Shown here: positions 26,814 to 35,947 of the stretch, in pieces
Numbering within the stretch: the first letter of the stretch is position 1
Layout of the letters: each line of letters opens with the position of its first letter
NCBI RefSeq assembly: GCF_000517545.1
Contig: NZ_BAIV01000022.1
Coordinates: 1 to 64,000, forward strand
Reading direction: 5' to 3'
DNA: 64,000 nt
From: Bacteroides reticulotermitis JCM 10512
GTDB taxonomy: Bacteria > Bacteroidota > Bacteroidia > Bacteroidales > Bacteroidaceae
Notes under the pieces: generated by a model
What the model was told of the DNA's origin: nothing
Databases searched by the model: none
The model's input: the letters and a program-made list of their open reading frames with translations, nothing else
Made by a program: the position numbers and the translations under genes

Positions 26814-26969
26814 ATGAGTAAAGACGTCTTTTACAAGCTGTTTACTACGATATGTCGGGAGATTTTAGCCAAGTACACAGCCTTTGGAGATCAGTATTAT
26901 CTATTGGATCGATCAGTACCAGAAAAGCAGACGCAATATATCAAACTATCAATCAATCGTTTACAGTAA
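26814..26969 (+). CDS. Possible 51-residue protein downstream of the 23-bp array
   Basis: An ATG seven bases after the array opens a 51-residue frame (MSKDVFYKLFTTICREIL...KLSINRLQ) with a balanced, helical-looking composition. The frame also extends upstream through the repeats. I do not recognise it, and it may be a remnant. Confidence 0.2.
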   Translation: MSKDVFYKLFTTICREILAKYTAFGDQYYLLDRSVPEKQTQYIKLSINRLQ

Positions 26970-27198
26970 AAAGTGACTATGACTAAAGATCTGTTTACAT
27001 GCTATTACCTGCTTCAATAGCGTGCTTTATCGGTTAGTTAGTTTATAGATGGAGGCTATATCCTTTAATTTCAGGCTGATTTCAGTTCAGGGAAACGATG
27101 AACGGCCTCTTATGCTTTCGTAGATTAACAGAGATTTAGGTATAAGTCCCCATACTTTGGCAGGCATTCCTGAATTATTCGAATCGCTCGAGCTTTCC

Positions 27199-27484
27199 GA
27201 AACAAATATTCTTTTCATCTAAAACAATTACTCTTTTGCCTGAAAACAAGTATTCTTTTGGGGCAAACCAAGTACATGATTCACTCGTTAGAAGTAAGCT
27301 GTGTGCTCATTCTGAGTAAGCTGAGTAGTTAAGTGAGGTCAGCCGAGAAGTAAATTGAGGTAGCTTGAATACTTGGTCTTAGTAACCAAAGAACTTGTTT
27401 CAGGTTACTCGATCTCCAATCTATTAATACGTGATCTATAGACTATTAACATTTCAAACCCAAACTATTAAGACCTGGAAAGTT
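27199..27484. repeat. Degenerate 22-bp tandem array, about 13 units
   Basis: Sliced at 22 bp from 27199, the sequence aligns in columns: three units with AAACAA..(A/T)(A/C)T(C)TTTT (27199, 27221, 27243), a middle block with (A/G)GTAAGCTGA-like cores (27293, 27315, 27337, 27359, 27381, 27403) and a last block with CTATTAA at exactly 27421, 27443 and 27465. Most units keep GT(A/C) at the same column. The 22-bp step is the same as in the iteron arrays at 157 and 48829. Confidence 0.65.
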
Positions 27485-27760
27485 AGCAACAACAGGCTGA
27501 GTCCTGATTCAATAGGAAAAGACATTTTCATCCTGCAATCATTTGGAGAACAGACAACTATAAGACAATGCAAAAGCTGATTCCACCTAAAGTGACAAAA
27601 GACCTCTTTTATCCATCCATTGCAGCCATAGAGATAGTCTTTCTTTTATGGCAGACAAACGCTCCACCTTTCACTTGAACCGTGTTTCACCGGTTTTAAA
27701 GCAGGCCGATACCGCTGAGATAGAAAAGATTTGTATCTTTAGCGTTTACGTCTTTATTGA

Positions 27761-28416
27761 ATGAACTATATGGAAAACTATGTAACGGATTTACTTGACC
27801 GGATGAACTATACTGACGACCGCAACATGGAGGCAGGCTATCAAAGTTCGGATACAATTTCATGGAAAGCACATCGGGAAGCGGAAAGCCTGAAAGACGC
27901 AGCCTTTATACCGCTGCTAATTTCCTTTCTTGATAAAGAGAAGGATAAGAAGAAACGGGATAAAGCCTATTTCGCATTGGGGCATCTCGCTAAAAACACG
28001 AATGATGTAGCGGCATTAAACTTCCTGATCAAGCAGGTGGAGAAAGAGAAGGACAAATATATCATCTCATCCCTGCTGGATCGAATAGCCGCGTTGAACA
28101 AGCCCGCTGGAACGGACTTACACCCCTTGCTACAAGCCCTGAAAAGTGATAAGTGCTCATACGTCACAGTGCCATTCAAGCCTTGAATAACTCGTCGGAT
28201 GCTGTTGCCGAATCAACCTTGATTGAGCTGATCGACACGTCCGGCGATTCGCATGACATCACTTATTCGAATTCGGTATTAAACAAAATAGGAACATTGA
28301 AGGCTATTCCATCTTTGGAGAAGCATGCCAATAGCAGAAAGAGAGATGTAAAGGCATCGGCAAAGTATGCCATCGAAGAGATTCTAAAGAGAGAAAAACA
28401 GGCGGCTGATAGTTAA
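27761..28416 (+). CDS. HEAT-repeat-like helical protein, frameshifted as written
   Basis: An all-helical protein of 218 residues after repair, built of about 30-residue repeats with the alternating pattern of HEAT/armadillo solenoids: FIPLLISFLDKEKDKKKRDKAYFALGHLAK, DVAALNFLIKQVEKEKDKYI..LLDRIAAL, LHPLLQALKSDKWLIRHSAIQALNNS and KAIPSLEKHANSRKRDVKASAKYAIEEIL (each given in part by family pattern). Such proteins are binding scaffolds; no partner is evident. One G is missing at about 28155 (AAGTG should be AAGTGG), after which the frame resumes WLIRHSAIQALNN. The ATG at 27761 is used; 27770 is an alternative. Confidence 0.75.
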
Positions 28417-28537
28417 GATAAACCTTTTATTTGAACGAACTTCCGGCGAGCTTTGGAAGGCTTCTTCGAGTAAAAAGCAAGCTCCACGCACGCTTAGCTG
28501 TGCCAGAGCGTTGCCGGTGTAGCGACATTATATAAAC

Positions 28538-28567
28538 ACAGCAGTGCCATTGGTATGACACTGCTGT
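28538..28567. terminator. Bidirectional hairpin between convergent genes
   Basis: ACAGCAGTG (28538-28546) pairs perfectly with CACTGCTGT (28559-28567), with an inner CAT/ATG pair. It lies between the ends of the HEAT-like gene (plus) and the PepSY gene (minus), where a shared terminator is expected, although neither side has a long T-run. Confidence 0.5.
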
Positions 28568-28648
28568 AAACTCTTATATGCTGCCCGACTTGGTACAGCT
28601 GTTTGTTTGTTGAACCATACGGTTTGCTGTCAGTCGAGTAAGCGGTTA

Positions 28649-29923
28649 TCAGACGGGAGACGAAGCAGCCTTCTTAGCTCGCTTCCTTTTTCCCACTAAT
28701 TTCTTGATCCATAGATAATACCCGGTCAACGGCAAAGACGCACCGATCAATGCAGCTAAGAAACTCAGTATGCGAGTCGGCAAACCTCCCCAACTACCCA
28801 CATGGACGGAATAAATCCATCCACGTATCTTACCGGATTTATCCTGATTATCATAAAGATTAGTCTCGGTTATCTGACCATTTGCCGGATCAAACGCATA
28901 GCGGTCGGCTGCGCGACGGTTGCCCAAACGGTTGAAAGAGACCGTAGCACTGCCGTCTGTAACCCCTATTTGTTCATAGTTAGCATTCCGACTGCTCAAC
29001 TGATCGTATACCGCTTGCCAATAAGCGAAAGTTGCCTGAGAAGGAGCAGTTGGTCTTTCACCGTGACCTTCACGAGCACTACCACCTTCACCGGAAGCTT
29101 CACCACGTCCGCCATGACCGTGCGATCTTTCCCCCCGGCCAGTTCCTTCACGAGAGCCTGCGGCTTTAGCTATTTCCTTGCGTCCCCCTCCTTGCGGAGC
29201 GTTTCCACCTCCGGGACCATGCGAAGCCTGCTGTTGCATTTCCACTCCGAACACCTTATAGAAAGCAGTCCGATACCACGAGAAAGACCAGGTAAGTCCC
29301 GTCAGTGCCATGGCCAGCAGAAAGATCAGCGCATACATTCCGCCTGCAACGTGGAGGTCGAACCAGAACCGTTTCAAGCCCTTGTTGACCGTTATCTTCA
29401 ATCCGTTCTTCAAAGCCTTGCGGGTACGGGGCCACCAGATTACAATGCCCGATATCAACACAATAACCATCAGCAACGTACTCGTTCCTACAATCATCTT
29501 GCCCCAGAAGATGCCGCCATCCGGCTTCATACTATCGAGCAACCAACGGTGCGTTCTGAACATAAAACCAAAGAAAGAGGCTCGTTCGTTCTTTCCCTTA
29601 ATTTCCCCGGTATATTGATCGACAAAAACCGATGCACGGCGAGGTTTGGAAAGACTAACCTGATAAGCACGTTCCGGATCGGAAGAGATGCTCACACCCG
29701 TCACGGACACACTATCGGGAAGTGACGCAGCCACTTTATTCATCAGCTGCTCCACTGAGAGAGGCTTCTCCCCCACATTCTCTACACGATAACGCGACGG
29801 GTAACAAAGTTCCGTGATCTCATCTTCAAACACTAATGCCGCTCCCGACAAACAAATGATGGAGATGATGAGTCCAAAAGGGACAGACAACCATAGATGG
29901 ATGTTTCGAAATAACTTCTTCAT
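28649..29923 (-). CDS. PepSY-domain membrane protein (XusC-like)
   Basis: A 424-residue inner-membrane protein of the PepSY-associated family: four main transmembrane segments (GLIISIICLSGAALVFED; TSTLLMVIVLISGIVIWWP; GMYALIFLLAMALTGLTW; LSFLAALIGASLPLTGYYLW) with periplasmic PepSY-like domains and His residues in the membrane region (FRTHRWLL, WFDLHVAGG). Between helices 3 and 4 it has an unusual Gly/His/Glu-rich insert of about 75 residues (RGERSHGHGGRGEASGEGGS). It is the last of three minus-strand genes matching the order XusA-XusB-XusC of the B. thetaiotaomicron xenosiderophore system. A role in reducing or releasing iron at the inner membrane is an inference. Confidence 0.85.
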   Translation of the reverse strand: MKKLFRNIHLWLSVPFGLIISIICLSGAALVFEDEITELCYPSRYRVENVGEKPLSVEQLMNKVAASLPDSVSVTGVSISSDPERAYQVSLSKPRRASVFVDQYTGEIKGKNERASFFGFMFRTHRWLLDSMKPDGGIFWGKMIVGTSTLLMVIVLISGIVIWWPRTRKALKNGLKITVNKGLKRFWFDLHVAGGMYALIFLLAMALTGLTWSFSWYRTAFYKVFGVEMQQQASHGPGGGNAPQGGGRKEIAKAAGSREGTGRGERSHGHGGRGEASGEGGSAREGHGERPTAPSQATFAYWQAVYDQLSSRNANYEQIGVTDGSATVSFNRLGNRRAADRYAFDPANGQITETNLYDNQDKSGKIRGWIYSVHVGSWGGLPTRILSFLAALIGASLPLTGYYLWIKKLVGKRKRAKKAASSPV

Positions 29924-30016
29924 TCAATTTCTATTTGATGGAAAAAGTCCGCACCTACGAATGCGATGCAGACTTTCTCTTTTCATTATCAAGCAATTTT
30001 CTTGTATATCGTACTA

Positions 30017-31417
30017 CTACTGAGCGGTCAGTTTACCAACCGAGCTGATAGATGCTGTCTTAACAGTCAGCCCCTTGGTAGCCGAGTTTGTAGTCGGATT
30101 GATCTTATAGAGTGCCTGATATTCGCCTCCATCACTGGTCGATACCGGTATATAAGCCACGCCATTCTCGCAATACGGTGTACTTCCGAAAGATGTGATT
30201 TTGTCTGCTGCCGGTAAGCCGGTTACATAATTGAAGCTCTTGGTGCTTCCTTTATAGATAGCAAGACGAGTTGCGCCTAAACCTTTTGATTCCAAACCGC
30301 CGGGATTAGCATCGTTGCCTGTAAACATCTGCAACAAGAAGTAATCGCCTGTGATGTGCCAGCAACGAAGGAATGATTTTCCATCGGCCAACGCTTCAAT
30401 ATCAACCACTCCATAAGAGGAATCAAATGTGGTAGCTCCTTTGGCGATACGCATTACGCTTGCCTTCTTAACGCCCGGCGTATAGTACTTAGCCGTGTGC
30501 GTTCTACCATAACCGGGAGAGAATGCGTAAATGTTGCCATTGTCATCCGCCCAAATAGTCTGATAATATTGCGAGCGCATACGTCCGCTGGCAAAACCCA
30601 TCTGATCTGTTTGAACAATAGTAGGTGTTCCGGAGAAGGTTCCGTCGTTATAGATAGCGATGAATGCCTTGTCAGGATACTGAGTGATTGGAATAACGCC
30701 TGCTTCATAAGCCGAGCTGCTCGATCCGCCAGCTTCCTGTGCCACTTTAGTCTGATCAAAAGAACCTGTATAGTTTTGTACACCCCATTTGCTCATACCC
30801 ATCGGTACAACAGATGTATAAACCTTGCCATTAGCTTCTACGAAACCGGCAAAAGTTACAAACTCCCCGTTGTTCAGGTAGTTCTCAGCAGTAATCGTCT
30901 TAGTGGAAAGAGCCTCATTCGCTGCATGCATGAAGTTGAATCCCAAACCTTTTTTCTTATTACCGTTGGCGTCTTCTTCATTGGTATCTACAGCTGATAC
31001 AGTAACCACGTTGTCACCGCATATTCCGTAGGTCACAAAGCGTGTGATAGAATACACACCCGGACGAGTGGTAATCTCTCCGTTGGCATTCAACATATAC
31101 GATTCGGTTTCACCTGCACTGCCCTGATTGTATTGCAAGTTGTACAAATATTTATCTTTGAAATAGATCCATGCAGTACCTGCTGCTGTTTCAACACCCG
31201 ACTTAAGTGCCGTAATGCTACCCTCATCCAATGACTCGGCAGCCAACAAATAGGTTGCGCCGCTAGTACCGTTATCTTCACTGGCTGTAACCGACAGTAC
31301 ATACCCGTTGACTGTTTTTATCCCATCAGTACCGTTCTCATCATCACTACACGAAGCCAAGAAGCTCCCCATGGAAACTGCAAAAGCTGATACCCACAAT
31401 AAAGATTTTCTCTTCAT
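30017..31417 (-). CDS. DUF4374 surface lipoprotein (XusB-like siderophore binder)
   Basis: A 466-residue lipoprotein: signal and lipobox MGSFLASCSDDENG, followed by a repetitive beta-propeller-like domain belonging to DUF4374. In B. thetaiotaomicron the protein at this position of the xus operon (XusB) is a surface-exposed lipoprotein that captures ferric enterobactin-type siderophores. Here it sits between the PepSY protein (93 bp downstream) and the TonB-dependent receptor (54 bp upstream), all on the minus strand. The frame is intact. Ligand choice cannot be inferred from sequence alone. Confidence 0.85.
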   Translation of the reverse strand: MKRKSLLWVSAFAVSMGSFLASCSDDENGTDGIKTVNGYVLSVTASEDNGTSGATYLLAAESLDEGSITALKSGVETAAGTAWIYFKDKYLYNLQYNQGSAGETESYMLNANGEITTRPGVYSITRFVTYGICGDNVVTVSAVDTNEEDANGNKKKGLGFNFMHAANEALSTKTITAENYLNNGEFVTFAGFVEANGKVYTSVVPMGMSKWGVQNYTGSFDQTKVAQEAGGSSSSAYEAGVIPITQYPDKAFIAIYNDGTFSGTPTIVQTDQMGFASGRMRSQYYQTIWADDNGNIYAFSPGYGRTHTAKYYTPGVKKASVMRIAKGATTFDSSYGVVDIEALADGKSFLRCWHITGDYFLLQMFTGNDANPGGLESKGLGATRLAIYKGSTKSFNYVTGLPAADKITSFGSTPYCENGVAYIPVSTSDGGEYQALYKINPTTNSATKGLTVKTASISSVGKLTAQ

Positions 31418-31471
31418 ACCTTAAATTTGATTATTTTGTTTATTTGTTATTTATAAAAGAATGATTCTGTC

Positions 31472-33872
31472 TTATTTACCAAAACATACTCTCACCTTGC
31501 CGTAAAAGGCTCTTCCCGCTTTTTGCAAGCTGAAGTTATCGTACAGCTTCTCATCGGTCAGATTCTTGCACTCGAATGAGAAATTATATTGCCCCTTCTT
31601 GATGCTGTAGGTCAGCCCGATGTTGTGAGAGAATTGTGTAGGTACACGTTTCTTCGTAGAAGAAGCTCCCATATTTTCCCAATAAAGCGGGAATGTACGT
31701 ACGTAGAAGTTATCGTACATCATGCTGAGCACATTCCCTTTGACCAGAAAATCACGCCAGAAGAATGTGAGATCAGAGTTGGCGTACGTATAAGGCTGAT
31801 TGGGCAACCGCACATCGTAATACATACTTTCGTTCGTACTTCCTACCGTGGCGTACTTCTCTTTGTTACGAGCATCCATATAGTTGAACGTACCACCCAG
31901 GCTCACCCAGTGTGAATAGTTGTAACGGGCAGAGACATTGAATCCTTTCGTTTCAACCTTACCGTGATTCACGTAAGAGGCGTAGTATGTGTTGCCGCTG
32001 TACTTATCTCCGGCCATGCGGCGGATATAATCTTTCGTATGACGATACACCAAGCCTCCTTCTACGTAGATCCCGTGTTTGTTGAATGTACGGCTATAGC
32101 TCAGATTCAAATTCAGGTTATCGCTATTCTCCGGTTTAAGGTTGATAGCGCCCAACTCCAAGTCGTCATCACCGAAAAGCTCATCAGTAGTAGGTAGGCG
32201 ATAGGCCTTCTCATACGAAAGTTTCACTTGCAGGTCTTTCAGAATGAAGTACGTTCCGGCAGCTCCATAACCCATGGTGCTCACCCGTGTTTCGCTGCGT
32301 TTATAATCTCCGACACCACTTGAGTTGGTCGACACCGCACCGGCGTTAAATTGGTTGTAATACTTACCGAACACCGACACATTCCATCGGTCGGACGGCA
32401 TATAGCGGTAAGACAAACCGGTGATATTCTTGCGAGTCTCCTTCGGCATGGTATAGTCCGATATGTTCGACGTGATGTCCGAACGGCTTTTCCGCTCAAG
32501 TGAGCTTAACACATGATTGAGGATAAACGAGTGTGTCTCGCCAATGTGGTAAACGGCTGTAAACGTTCCATTCCAGTTGATATTCTTAAACTCCGACATC
32601 TGGTAGGATTGTTCACCTACCGTTCCGCCATTGTATCTGCTCTCGCCTCTCCAGTTGAAACGGTACGTAGCGGTATCTATGTTTTGCGTCAGGTTATCGT
32701 TGTAGTTTCCGGTCAGCGTCACATCCAATCCTCTTACGAATAAGTTACGCTTGCGGTATTCCAACGAGGGCATCAGGGAGTGTCCCTTGCGATGCTTCTC
32801 ACCAAAAACAATACTTTGAATAACTCCATTCTGTATCTCTTTGTACGATTTGGAATAGGTGAAGCCCAATATCAAACGATCGGCAAACGATTTATTCACC
32901 AAGCCTACTTTTCCTATGATCGCTTCATTGTGATAGGTATCGTTGAAACGTTTTACATGCTCGATCTTATCTTTAATTGTTTGCGAAGTTCCGTCTTCGT
33001 TGAAGTGCTCCACATAGGTATCGATGTGATAGCTGTTGTCCGAGTAGTTCTGGAAAGCATTGATTTCGTATGTCAGTCCGTTGTCGAAAGTCTGTCCGAA
33101 GTTGATATACGATTTATGAGTATTGAACGAACCGTACGAATAAGAAGCGTCCAGGAACCATTTCCGGGGAGTTTTATTGGTTACAATGTTGATTACCCCA
33201 CCTAGCGCGTCGGTACCAAAGCCCACGGGAACTACACCCCGGTATACCTCGATGCGATCGGCAAAATTAATCGGAATATTATTCAGTCCGAACGAACTGC
33301 CGACACCTTCCTGAGGTACGCCGTCGATGAATAACTTAACATGCTTACCCGTGAAACCATCGATCGAGATATTCATATCCGAACCGACGCTCCCGACTCA
33401 CGCAACTTGATACCCGGTACTTTCGTCAGGGCATCCGATAGGTTCTGCGTACTATTGTGCAGACTCTTCGCATCGATAGCTACGGCATTGAATGCGGATT
33501 GATTGACTCGCTAACGCCTGAAGTCGTAACAGTTACTTCCCCCAGTTCGGTAACCAGAGGAGCAATGACCAGATTTTCTTTCACTCTGTCGTCGGCGATG
33601 AGCCGAACTTTCCTTTCTACAGTCTTATATCCCACAGCCGTAACAACTAATGTGTATTCGCCGGCTGGAGCCTGAATGTGATAAAGCCCTTTTTCATTGG
33701 TAGAGCATCCGTAACTCGTTCCTTTCAAATAGACTGTGGCAAAATCGACCACTTCTTTTTCGGTGGAGATCACTCGGCCCGAAATCATTGTTTGAGGGCG
33801 CCCTCCCCGCTGAGAGAATGCTGATACAGAAAACAGTAATGCAAGAAGAACAAAAAAGTATTTGTATGTCAT
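31472..33872 (-). CDS. TonB-dependent outer-membrane receptor (XusA-like), frameshifted as written
   Basis: Repaired length is 800 residues: signal peptide (FVLLALLFSVSAFSQ), a carboxypeptidase-regulatory-like domain (MISGRVISTEKEVVDFATVYLKG), the plug (ALTKVPGIKLRESG...IPINFADRIEVYRGVVPVGFG) and a 22-stranded-type barrel ending in GKVRVCFGK. Two single-base losses break it: near 33510 (restoring SGVSRVNQSAFNAVAID) and in the C-run at 33392-33394 (restoring RESGSVGSDMNISIDGF). It heads the three-gene iron/siderophore operon. A short dyad at 33916-33932 overlaps its likely promoter. Confidence 0.88.
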
Positions 33873-33915
33873 CCCTTACCTAAATTTAATTTTAATTGTC
33901 TTTGGCTTTTAAACC

Positions 33916-33932
33916 GTGTGCAAAGTACACAC
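33916..33932 (-). promoter_or_regulatory. Putative promoter with overlapping dyad upstream of the xus-like operon
   Basis: On the minus strand the sequence reads GTGTGTACTTTGCACAC: a near -7 box (TACTTTG, one base short of TAnnTTTG) enclosed by inverted GTGTG/CACAC arms, 44 bp before the receptor ATG. The enclosing dyad could be an operator. The rest of the 33873-34188 gap shows nothing else I recognise. Confidence 0.35.
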
Positions 33933-34188
33933 AAAAAATACTGCGACACAATCGCAATCAATTGGTAAAAGCATAGGTAAGACTGAAGAACTAGGAGGTA
34001 TACAATACCTACATCTGGGTAAATGTTACATAATTAACATTAATACAATCTTAAATCAATCGTGAAATGAAGTATTAAATCGAATAGTCACACGTAGCAA
34101 AGGATTGATAACAGAAGCCGACCTTTCGGTGTAACTTGAGTCAAGAGACAACCACCCGCTACACCTTATTAATATAAGAGAGCTCCTT

Positions 34189-35037
34189 TCAGGAAAGCCA
34201 TCGTTTCAACAAGCGTTCCGTTTTCTCCCAGAGACGGTCTTGCCGGGTACGATCGCCATACTTCGCAGCTAACGCTTTCTGCCGACAGTCGGCATACAGT
34301 TTTCCGGTAACAGACTTAACGTCTTCATCCAGCAACAAGCCTACCGCTGTAGCTGCTCCTTGCTTGGGAGTACGTATAAAGGGACGGAAGAAAAGATCGG
34401 TCAACGGATCGAACCACCGACGCATCGTTATCATATCGGTAGAAACCACCCCGGGATCGGCAGCATTGACAGTGATCCCTTGGGGTTGCAACTCATCCGC
34501 CAACCGAAGCGTGAACAAGAGTAAGGCCAATTTCGTATTGCTGTAAACCGAAAGGCGCCGAAAGCTTCCTTTCCTTCCCCGAGAGAAGAAAGAAGGGTAA
34601 TCCAAGCGCCCCGCAACATAGGTGCACGAGACCATATTCACGATCCGGCTTCCCGGCCTCATCAACGGAAGAAGCTCTCGGGTAAGCAAATAAGGTGCCA
34701 GGTAGTTGACCGCCACCGTACGCTCCCACCCTTCGGAAGTCAGATGTAATCCGGTTTCCATGGTCGCCGCGTTGTTCATCAATAAGGAGACGGTAATGCC
34801 ACGCTCGGCTACCTTCCCGACAAAAGCATGGACTGACTCCATGGATGACAAGTCGGCCAGCATAATCTCAAGCGAAAGCGCACCTTCCTCCTCCAGTAGA
34901 CGTTTCCGCACCGCTTCGGCTTTTTCCGCTCGATAGCATACCATGATAACCGAATACCCGGCCTTAGCGACGGCACGGGTAATCTCAACGCCCATTCCGC
35001 CACTGGCTCCGGTTATAATGGCATACTTCTGCTCCAT
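34189..35037 (-). CDS. Short-chain dehydrogenase/reductase
   Basis: A 282-residue classical SDR with the cofactor motif ITGASGGMG at the N-terminus, MNNAATMETGLH (NNAG-type), the catalytic Ser region IVNMVSCTYVAG and the active-site YSNTK. The layout resembles retinol-dehydrogenase/WWOX-type oxidoreductases. It lies 17 bp downstream of a steroid 5-alpha-reductase family gene on the same strand, which points to a hydrophobic polycyclic or lipid alcohol/ketone as substrate. That substrate class is an inference from the pairing only. Confidence 0.88.
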   Translation of the reverse strand: MEQKYAIITGASGGMGVEITRAVAKAGYSVIMVCYRAEKAEAVRKRLLEEEGALSLEIMLADLSSMESVHAFVGKVAERGITVSLLMNNAATMETGLHLTSEGWERTVAVNYLAPYLLTRELLPLMRPGSRIVNMVSCTYVAGRLDYPSFFSRGRKGSFRRLSVYSNTKLALLLFTLRLADELQPQGITVNAADPGVVSTDMITMRRWFDPLTDLFFRPFIRTPKQGAATAVGLLLDEDVKSVTGKLYADCRQKALAAKYGDRTRQDRLWEKTERLLKRWLS

Positions 35038-35054
35038 AAACTGGCAACGTATGA

Positions 35055-35816
35055 TTAGTAAAGGAACGGGAATACTCTTTTCCGGTCGCCTACAGCTTCA
35101 CCGAATTCCTCACGGTAACGACGCCAGATGGCATCGGCCCGCGGAACAAGGTTCGCCAAGGTCCACCACAAGAACACCAATCCCGAAAGCGAACAGGTGA
35201 GCAACGCCCATCCGGCCCATTCGACTATCTCTCCGAAATAATTGGCCGAGGTAACATAACGGTACAGGCCTTTTTCAGGTAAGTAGTGTCGGGTATCTCC
35301 GGGTTTGCGCAAGTGACGGATCACATAATCGGAGTGCCAGTTCGTTATCATTCCGCCAAAGAAAAGAAGGGTGCCCACTAAAAACCAAGGTGATGCAAAC
35401 CAAGACGGCTGATACATCTCTTCGGGAGCCAGATAGAATATCCATTTTCCCTGCATATAGCCATTCAGCAGATTAAAGACGATGCCCATCGACATAATAG
35501 CCAACGGCATCTTACTCTTCCCGCTTATCAACAAGGGGAAGACAAAGGCTCGCTGAAAATAGTGAATCTGGAAAAAGAGAAAGAAGGTAACTATCACCGG
35601 ATCGAGACGTCGCTCCGAATGCATCCACATCCAGCACATGACGAGAAACACCGGAGCTTCCATGAGTACCCATGCCAGCCTGTTGGGGATAGAGATCCCC
35701 CAAGATGCGGTTCGAAAGATACCGTAGCCGGCTTTTACAAAATAAAGAGCGATAAAAACAATAAAAGCGATCAGGCTCATGATGGCCAGAAACAGCTGAA
35801 AACTAATCATATCCAT
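35055..35816 (-). CDS. 3-oxo-5-alpha-steroid 4-dehydrogenase (5-alpha-reductase) family protein
   Basis: A 253-residue integral membrane protein of the SRD5A-type family. The diagnostic C-terminal half is well kept: NWHSDYVIRHLRKPGDT, KGLYRYVTSANYFGEIVEWAGWALLT and ANLVPRADAIWRRYREEFGE, carrying the NADPH-binding and Glu/Tyr positions of mammalian 5-alpha-reductases. About six transmembrane helices are visible. Gut Bacteroidota homologues (5AR) reduce 3-oxo-delta4 bile-acid intermediates to 5-alpha (allo) forms; that activity here is an inference. Paired in one operon with the SDR. Translation starts at the ATG at 35816; an in-frame ATG at 35810 is also possible. Confidence 0.85.
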   Translation of the reverse strand: MDMISFQLFLAIMSLIAFIVFIALYFVKAGYGIFRTASWGISIPNRLAWVLMEAPVFLVMCWMWMHSERRLDPVIVTFFLFFQIHYFQRAFVFPLLISGKSKMPLAIMSMGIVFNLLNGYMQGKWIFYLAPEEMYQPSWFASPWFLVGTLLFFGGMITNWHSDYVIRHLRKPGDTRHYLPEKGLYRYVTSANYFGEIVEWAGWALLTCSLSGLVFLWWTLANLVPRADAIWRRYREEFGEAVGDRKRVFPFLY

Positions 35817-35900
35817 AGTTATCTTGTTTTAAAAGTCCGCATAAAGTTAGTAATTTCGCAATTAATAGCAACAAAAGATGCAATACAAATACTTATTTTG

Positions 35901-35908
35901 TAAATTTG
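35901..35908 (+). promoter_or_regulatory. -7 box for the HTCS gene
   Basis: TAAATTTG is a full TAnnTTTG match, 39 bp before the HTCS ATG. Confidence 0.5.
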
Positions 35909-35947
35909 TAGGCATTATACCCCAGTTACCATTAGCATGCTAACCTT

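Larger units (their letters stand above)
26371..27760. other. 1.4-kb gene-poor region with two tandem arrays
   Basis: No convincing gene lies between the pfkA terminator and the HEAT-like gene. The region holds a 23-bp tandem array (26716-26807), a degenerate 22-bp array (27199-27484) and a small reading frame (26814-26969). Larger frames over 26462-26969 have low-complexity translations and overlap the array, so I treat them as chance. A 38-codon frame at 27648-27764 (MADKRSTFHLNRVSP...) ends in TGA overlapping the HEAT-gene start region; it could be a leader peptide but there is no independent support. TATCTTTA near 27734 is a near-consensus -7 box for the HEAT-like gene. Confidence 0.6.

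Noticed and set aside
26462..26969. Protein-coding genes in the gap after pfkA
   Set aside because: Longer frames run through the 23-bp array with biased compositions and no similarity; only a weak 51-codon frame is kept, at low confidence.
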